A stretch of 25,101 bases of DNA from JBBTIS01 sp038059855 (GTDB lineage Bacteria; Elusimicrobiota; Elusimicrobia; JACQPE01), in assembly GCA_964357255.1 (NCBI GenBank), contig CAYHKQ010000035.1, forward strand, positions 1 to 25,101, given 5' to 3'. The translations under genes and the position numbers were made by a program. Position 1 is the first letter of the stretch. Each line of letters opens with the position of its first letter. The notes beneath the pieces are model-generated. The model searched no databases. It was not told the origin of the DNA and worked only from the letters and a program-made list of their open reading frames with translations. Of this stretch, positions 21,821 to 25,101 are shown one piece after another.

Positions 21821-21861
21821 ATTCTAGCGTTTTGCGCATAATCCCGCCAAATTTCTAAAAT
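21821..21861. promoter_or_regulatory. Overlapping divergent promoters for lipA and the acyl-CoA dehydrogenase
   Basis: Plus strand: TTGCGC (21832-21837), an 18-bp spacer, TAAAAT (21856-21861), then six bases to GTG 21868. Minus strand: TTGGCG (21845-21850), an 18-bp spacer, TAGAAT (21821-21826), then nine bases to ATG 21811. The two promoters interlock within 41 bp, so polymerase cannot occupy both at once. The plus promoter has the same -35, spacer and start distance as the one before 14006. Confidence 0.6.
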
Positions 21862-21867
21862 CATAGC

Positions 21868-23085
21868 GTGGAAACGTTAATGGCGCCCGGGGTAGCGGCT
21901 TTGATCTCCGCCAAGGATGAACGATTCCTGCTCAAGCTTCGCGCCGCGCTTGAGGCCGAACTGCCTCGGCTCGATGAGTATAACCGGCAGGAAAAATTTC
22001 CATGGGACTGCGTCAAAGCCCTGGCCCCCCTGGGCGTCTGGGGCATGATTTTCCCGACGGAATACGGAGGATTGGGCCTTTCCCATGCGACATATCTCAG
22101 AGCCCTCGAGGAGTTCGGCCGCATTGATTCGTCCCTGGCGCTCACCGCGGAATCCCATAATTCCCTTTGCGGCAACACCATCGCCATTGCCGGCACTGAA
22201 GAACAAAAACGCAAATATCTTCCCCGCATGGCCAAGAGCGAAATTATGGGCGCTTGGGCGCTCACCGAGTCAGAGGCCGGCTCGGACGCGAAAGCGATTA
22301 AAACCCAAGCCCAACTCGAAGGCGAGTTCTGGATATTGAACGGCTCTAAGACCTTCACAACCCAAGGTAGCGTGGCCGGTGTTTACGTTATTTTTGCCGT
22401 GACCTCGCCGGACGCGGAAGGCCAAGGAATTTCCGCCTTCGTAGCGGAACCCGGTCCGGGACTCGAAATCGGCAAGGTTGAGAAAAAAATGGGGCTTCGC
22501 GCCTCGGACACGGCCCAGGTTCATCTTGTTAATTTTAAAATTCCCAAAGACAATCTCCTGGGCGGTTTAAACCGAGGGTTCCCCATTGCCATGAAAGTCC
22601 TCGACGCGGGCCGCGTGGCGATTTCAGGAGTTTCAATCGGCATGGCCAGGGGCGCGATTGAATGGACTCTCAAGAGTCTGAGAAAACAGCCCAAGGAAAT
22701 TCCGGGCCAAGCAGGACCAGGCGTTCGCGCCTCGCACAAGACCCTGGCTAATTTTACGGCCCGGCTTCACAGCGTACGGATGCTGGCCATCTGCGCCGCA
22801 GAACTTCTCGACCAAAAAAGGAAGCGATTTTCTTTCTATGGCTCCATGGCCAAGCTCCTCTCCGGAGAGCTCGCCATGCAGACCGCCGCAGAAATGATGA
22901 ATCTGATCGGCGAAGAATCCATCCTCATGAACCATCAGGTCGGGAAAATTTTCCGGGACAGCAAGCTCTACCAAATCGGCGAAGGAACCAGCGAAATCCA
23001 ATCCCTTCTCATCTCCCGCCAAATTTTCGGCAACCCCGATCTCTTGCGGAGCCTCCCGATAATCCGGGAAAATTCAGCGGACTAA
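21868..23085 (+). CDS. Acyl-CoA dehydrogenase
   Basis: A 405-residue FAD enzyme that introduces the alpha-beta double bond into acyl-CoA and passes electrons to ETF. AWALTESEAGSDAKAI is the first acyl-CoA dehydrogenase signature and contacts FAD. GSKTFTTQGSVAGVYVIFA and EKKMGLRASDTAQVHLVNF follow. The catalytic Glu is Glu372 in GEGTSEIQ, the position used by short- and medium-chain enzymes. The overall type is closest to butyryl-CoA or short branched-chain dehydrogenases. GTG 21868 fits the leaderless promoter; ATG 21880, four codons later, is the alternative. No ETF genes are in the window. The gene is divergent from lipA and its end overlaps the convergent permease gene by 12 bp. Confidence 0.93.
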   Translation: METLMAPGVAALISAKDERFLLKLRAALEAELPRLDEYNRQEKFPWDCVKALAPLGVWGMIFPTEYGGLGLSHATYLRALEEFGRIDSSLALTAESHNSLCGNTIAIAGTEEQKRKYLPRMAKSEIMGAWALTESEAGSDAKAIKTQAQLEGEFWILNGSKTFTTQGSVAGVYVIFAVTSPDAEGQGISAFVAEPGPGLEIGKVEKKMGLRASDTAQVHLVNFKIPKDNLLGGLNRGFPIAMKVLDAGRVAISGVSIGMARGAIEWTLKSLRKQPKEIPGQAGPGVRASHKTLANFTARLHSVRMLAICAAELLDQKRKRFSFYGSMAKLLSGELAMQTAAEMMNLIGEESILMNHQVGKIFRDSKLYQIGEGTSEIQSLLISRQIFGNPDLLRSLPIIRENSAD

Positions 23086-23796
23086 CATCATAATTCCGAC
23101 TGCGACGAGTAGCCACTCCACCATCACCCGAAAGGACTCACGGGAAATCCTGGTCAAAATCTTGGTCGCCAGATAGGATCCCAGGCTCATAATGACGCCA
23201 TAGAAAAGACCAAGCCTAAATTCCTGTGGACCCAAGACGCCTAGTTTGCCGTAACTCAATATCTTGACGAAATGCATCCCCATGGCGCAAAGCGACTCAG
23301 TGCCGACGAAAGCTTCTTTCGTGAGTCCGTAGGCCAGAAAAAAAGGCGCGGTGAGCGGCCCAGTGCCGCCAACCACCGCGGAAATAAATCCTGAAACAAC
23401 GCCAAGCGGCACGAATGCCTTGGCGTTTTGAATCCGCACGGGCCGCGCTAGTTTCTGATACAACACGGTGAAAATCAAAAAGACGCCAATAAATTTCTTA
23501 ATCCAAAAACCGGAAATTGACACATAAACCAGCGATCCAAGAATAGCCGAAGGCAAGGCGCCGGCCCAAAATAATCCGGCCAAATGAAAACGTAAATCCC
23601 GGCGATAAAAGTAAACGCGCGAGGCGTTTGCCATAAAAATACAAATCGTCAAAATAGGAACCGAGGCCCTGACTCCATGGGCCGCCACTAGGATGGGCAA
23701 AAAAATCATGGCTCCGCCAAACCCTGCGACCCCGGAAATCATCGAGGTCGCCAAAGCCATAACAACTGTCAGGATTTCCATGCCCGAGATGCTCAT
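23074..23796 (-). CDS. TauE/SafE (DUF81) family membrane permease
   Basis: A 240-residue integral membrane protein with about eight hydrophobic segments and the N-terminal signature ISGVAGFGGAMIFLP, typical of the TauE/SafE family. A second, inverted copy of the motif, SAVVGGTGPLTAPFFLAYG, lies at mid-protein (about 135-155). Members export or import sulfite, sulfoacetate and related organic anions; the substrate here is unknown. I chose ATG 23796, which shares ATGA with the Maf stop codon and is preceded by GAAGG, rather than ATG 23823, nine codons upstream. It is translationally coupled to maf, a pairing with no obvious functional reason, and ends over the 3' end of the acyl-CoA dehydrogenase gene. 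Confidence 0.9.
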   Translation of the reverse strand: MSISGMEILTVVMALATSMISGVAGFGGAMIFLPILVAAHGVRASVPILTICIFMANASRVYFYRRDLRFHLAGLFWAGALPSAILGSLVYVSISGFWIKKFIGVFLIFTVLYQKLARPVRIQNAKAFVPLGVVSGFISAVVGGTGPLTAPFFLAYGLTKEAFVGTESLCAMGMHFVKILSYGKLGVLGPQEFRLGLFYGVIMSLGSYLATKILTRISRESFRVMVEWLLVAVGIMMLVR

Positions 23797-24428
23797 TTGG
23801 CCTTCAACGGACAATCCGCGCAAACGCCAGGCAATTTTCTAGCGAAAAATTTTTTCATCCCCGCTCGTTCCAACAGCCGTAGCGTCGTCCATAATGGCAA
23901 CCCCATCACATTGCAATAGCAACCTTTGTAATTTTCAACCGGAGCAAACTTCGAGTTCTGGATAGCGTAAGCCCCTGCCTTGTCGAACGGACTGCCGGAT
24001 TTGACGTACCGGGCGATCTCTAGGTCCGAATAGCGCCGCATCCGGACCTTGGTTTCAACATGGGTCAGTCGCGGCCTTTGTCCTGGCGCTAAAACAGCCA
24101 CCCCCGTAATCACCCGATGGGTCCGGCCGCGAAGAGCCCTGATCATCGAAACCGCTCCCTCCGCATCGGAAGGCTTGCCCAACACGCGCCGCCCCAAAAC
24201 CACGATCGTGTCCGCCGCCAGAATAATAGATCCCGCAAATCTCCCGGCCACGCATCGGGCCTTAGCCAGCGCCAATCTTCGCGTCAAACTTGCCGGGGAT
24301 TTGGCCAAAATCCCGCTCTCCGCCACCCCGCTAGCCGCGACTCGAAAAGAAACCCCCGCTCCCCGAAGCAAGCGCCGCCGCCTCCGGGACGCAGAGGCCA
24401 AAATAAGAGGACCCTTTTGATAAGTCAA
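23793..24428 (-). CDS. maf: Maf-like nucleoside triphosphate pyrophosphatase
   Basis: A 211-residue protein of the Maf/HAM1-like family, which hydrolyses dTTP/UTP or modified nucleotides to the monophosphate and acts in housecleaning and division control. Motifs are LILASASRRRRRLL (family LASxSPRR), ILAADTIVVL with the catalytic Asp, GKPSDAEGA, and SPFDKAGAYAIQ, the last resembling YhdE-type (dTTP/UTP) enzymes. The C-terminus extends about 20 residues past the usual end and finishes GVCADCPLKAK with a CxxC pair. The start codon must be TTG at 24428, since no ATG precedes the LASAS motif; it has no clear ribosome site and lies 14 bp after the tRNA-Thr gene. The tRNA transcript may therefore read into it. 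Confidence 0.9.
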   Translation of the reverse strand: MTYQKGPLILASASRRRRRLLRGAGVSFRVAASGVAESGILAKSPASLTRRLALAKARCVAGRFAGSIILAADTIVVLGRRVLGKPSDAEGAVSMIRALRGRTHRVITGVAVLAPGQRPRLTHVETKVRMRRYSDLEIARYVKSGSPFDKAGAYAIQNSKFAPVENYKGCYCNVMGLPLWTTLRLLERAGMKKFFARKLPGVCADCPLKAK

Positions 24429-24442
24429 AAAATTTAAAAGTT

Positions 24443-24514
24443 AGCCGGCGAGAGGATTTGAACCCCCGACCCACCGCTTACAAAGCGGTTGCTCTACCAC
24501 TGAGCTACACCGGC
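24443..24514 (-). tRNA. tRNA-Thr (anticodon UGU)
   Basis: A 72-nt cloverleaf on the minus strand. The acceptor arms GCCGGTG and CGCCGGC pair with one G-U, the D arm is GTAGCTCAGTGGTAGAGC, the anticodon stem ACCGC/GCGGT encloses TTTGTAA with anticodon TGT, and the T loop is TTCAAAT. The T stem contains two G-U pairs. The discriminator is U and CCA is not encoded. It reads ACA codons. Confidence 0.96.
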
Positions 24515-24762
24515 AATCTCCTCGGAGAATTGTCAAAATTCTATCAAACGCCGGAGGGGGCAGTGATCGGATTAGTGATCGGTTCGGCTTCACTTAGCCC
24601 TCTTTCACCCACTTGAGGCAACGCCAACCGCTTGTCCAACGCCATGGCCACCTTCCGCAAGTGCGCTGGCGACAAATGGGCGTACCGGTCCACGAGGTAG
24701 GCAAGAAGGGGGATGGGGAGCAGGCCGCGCGGCTTGGATTTTAAAAATTCGGCGCGCTTAAA

Positions 24763-24838
24763 GCGGGGAATTCTTAACTGCCGTTAAACTGGGGAATTTA
24801 ATACTGCTGAAAACTGGGGAGAATTAAACTGCTGCTAT
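24763..24838. repeat. Three-unit tandem repeat, 25-26-bp period
   Basis: Each unit has GGGGA-AATT followed by A(A/T)ACTGC(C/T)G. The GGGG blocks start at 24765, 24791 and 24816, and the CTGC blocks at 24778, 24804 and 24829. Spaced short repeats like this occur at the ends of IS21-type elements, where they bind transposase; that origin is only a suggestion. Confidence 0.7.
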
Positions 24839-24950
24839 CACCGGTGGATGCAAAGGTAGTGGTTTTGGCAAAAAGGCACTGCTTGGCATATACCAGATTC
24901 GTGGATTCCCACCTTGAGGAGTTCCAACCTCTGTCGCCAAGTAGCTTCCT
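24835..24950 (-). pseudogene. Possible reverse-transcriptase (group II intron) remnant
   Basis: One minus-strand frame reads KGLKAGSYLATEVGTPQGG, which matches the group II intron RT region around G-T-P-Q-G-G. A stop lies just upstream and the sequence after GG (NPRIWYMP) does not continue the family, so it would be a broken fragment. Chance similarity, or an origin in intron RNA rather than protein, remains possible. Confidence 0.3.
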
Positions 24951-25101
24951 GCCTTCAATCCCTTACTGACAAGTTAGGGACCCGGCGGCCTCTCTAAGGT
25001 AAAGGCTTACATCTTCGCTCAGATCAACCTGAGCTTGTTGGTAGTTTAACCCGACTTCCTTTTTTAAGCCCTAAAATTCTTGCCTAAATTCGTTTTTTTG
25101 A

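Larger units (their letters stand above)
24515..25101. other. Gene-free region with decayed, possibly mobile DNA
   Basis: No intact gene is visible. On the minus strand 24544-24783 is open for about 79 codons without a suitable start, coding a fragment with LLPIPLLAYLVDRYAHLSP that I cannot assign. A 25-26-bp repeat follows at 24763-24838, then a possible reverse-transcriptase remnant at 24835-24950. Next to the tRNA, AGAATT and AATTCT around TTGAC (24526-24542) form a small dyad. The remaining bases to 25101 show nothing I can support. Confidence 0.5.

Noticed and set aside
24763..24838. CRISPR-like array
   Set aside because: Only three units with no unique spacers between them; the whole 25-26 bp repeats, so it is a simple tandem array.

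Overview
The window is bacterial, moderately GC-rich and gene-dense, with one tRNA and no rRNA or CRISPR array. It starts inside a very long secreted protein built of carboxypeptidase-regulatory-like beta modules and ends in decayed, probably mobile, DNA. The modular giant protein, the archaeal-type thiolase-like/OB-fold genes, the apparently leaderless promoters and the many dispersed small repeats fit an uncultivated lineage (an Elusimicrobiota-like bacterium is my weak guess). The sequence does not prove a phylum.

Layout. 1-3940 (minus): N-terminal 1313 residues of the secreted giant. 4075-7683 (plus): a coupled three-gene operon of a GlpD-like flavoprotein, an alkyl-DHAP-synthase-like flavoprotein and a glycerophosphodiester phosphodiesterase, suggesting glycerol-phosphate or ether-lipid chemistry. 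7629-8015 (minus): a small XRE regulator with a palindromic operator candidate at its own promoter. 8484-9638 (plus): a canonical acetyl-CoA acetyltransferase. 9682-13947 (minus): a tight cassette of two diverged thiolase-like proteins and two zinc-ribbon OB-fold (DUF35) proteins, followed by a crotonase-fold hydratase. 14006-16003 (plus): another thiolase, with Ser at the usual second catalytic Cys, then a family 2 glycosyltransferase. 15996-21811 (minus): lipA and a complete 2-oxoacid dehydrogenase complex in the order lipA-E1alpha-E1beta-E2-E3. 21868-23085 (plus): an acyl-CoA dehydrogenase, divergent from lipA. 23074-24428 (minus): a TauE/SafE permease and Maf. 24443-24514 (minus): tRNA-Thr(UGU). 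24515-25101: no intact gene, a threefold 25-bp repeat and possible mobile-element fragments.

Together the genes describe acyl-CoA metabolism: a 2-oxoacid dehydrogenase with its lipoyl-synthesis enzyme, an acyl-CoA dehydrogenase, a LiuC-like hydratase and several thiolases. This would fit acetyl-CoA production or branched-chain amino-acid catabolism, but no single pathway is complete.

Two things stand out. First, the paired thiolase-like/paired OB-fold cassette looks like a heteromeric acyl-CoA enzyme whose substrate I cannot name. Second, short-period repeats (7-, 8- and 9-bp units) and small palindromes have invaded the coding regions. They encode tails, linkers or loops in at least six proteins without breaking the frame, and some tracts can form G-quadruplexes.
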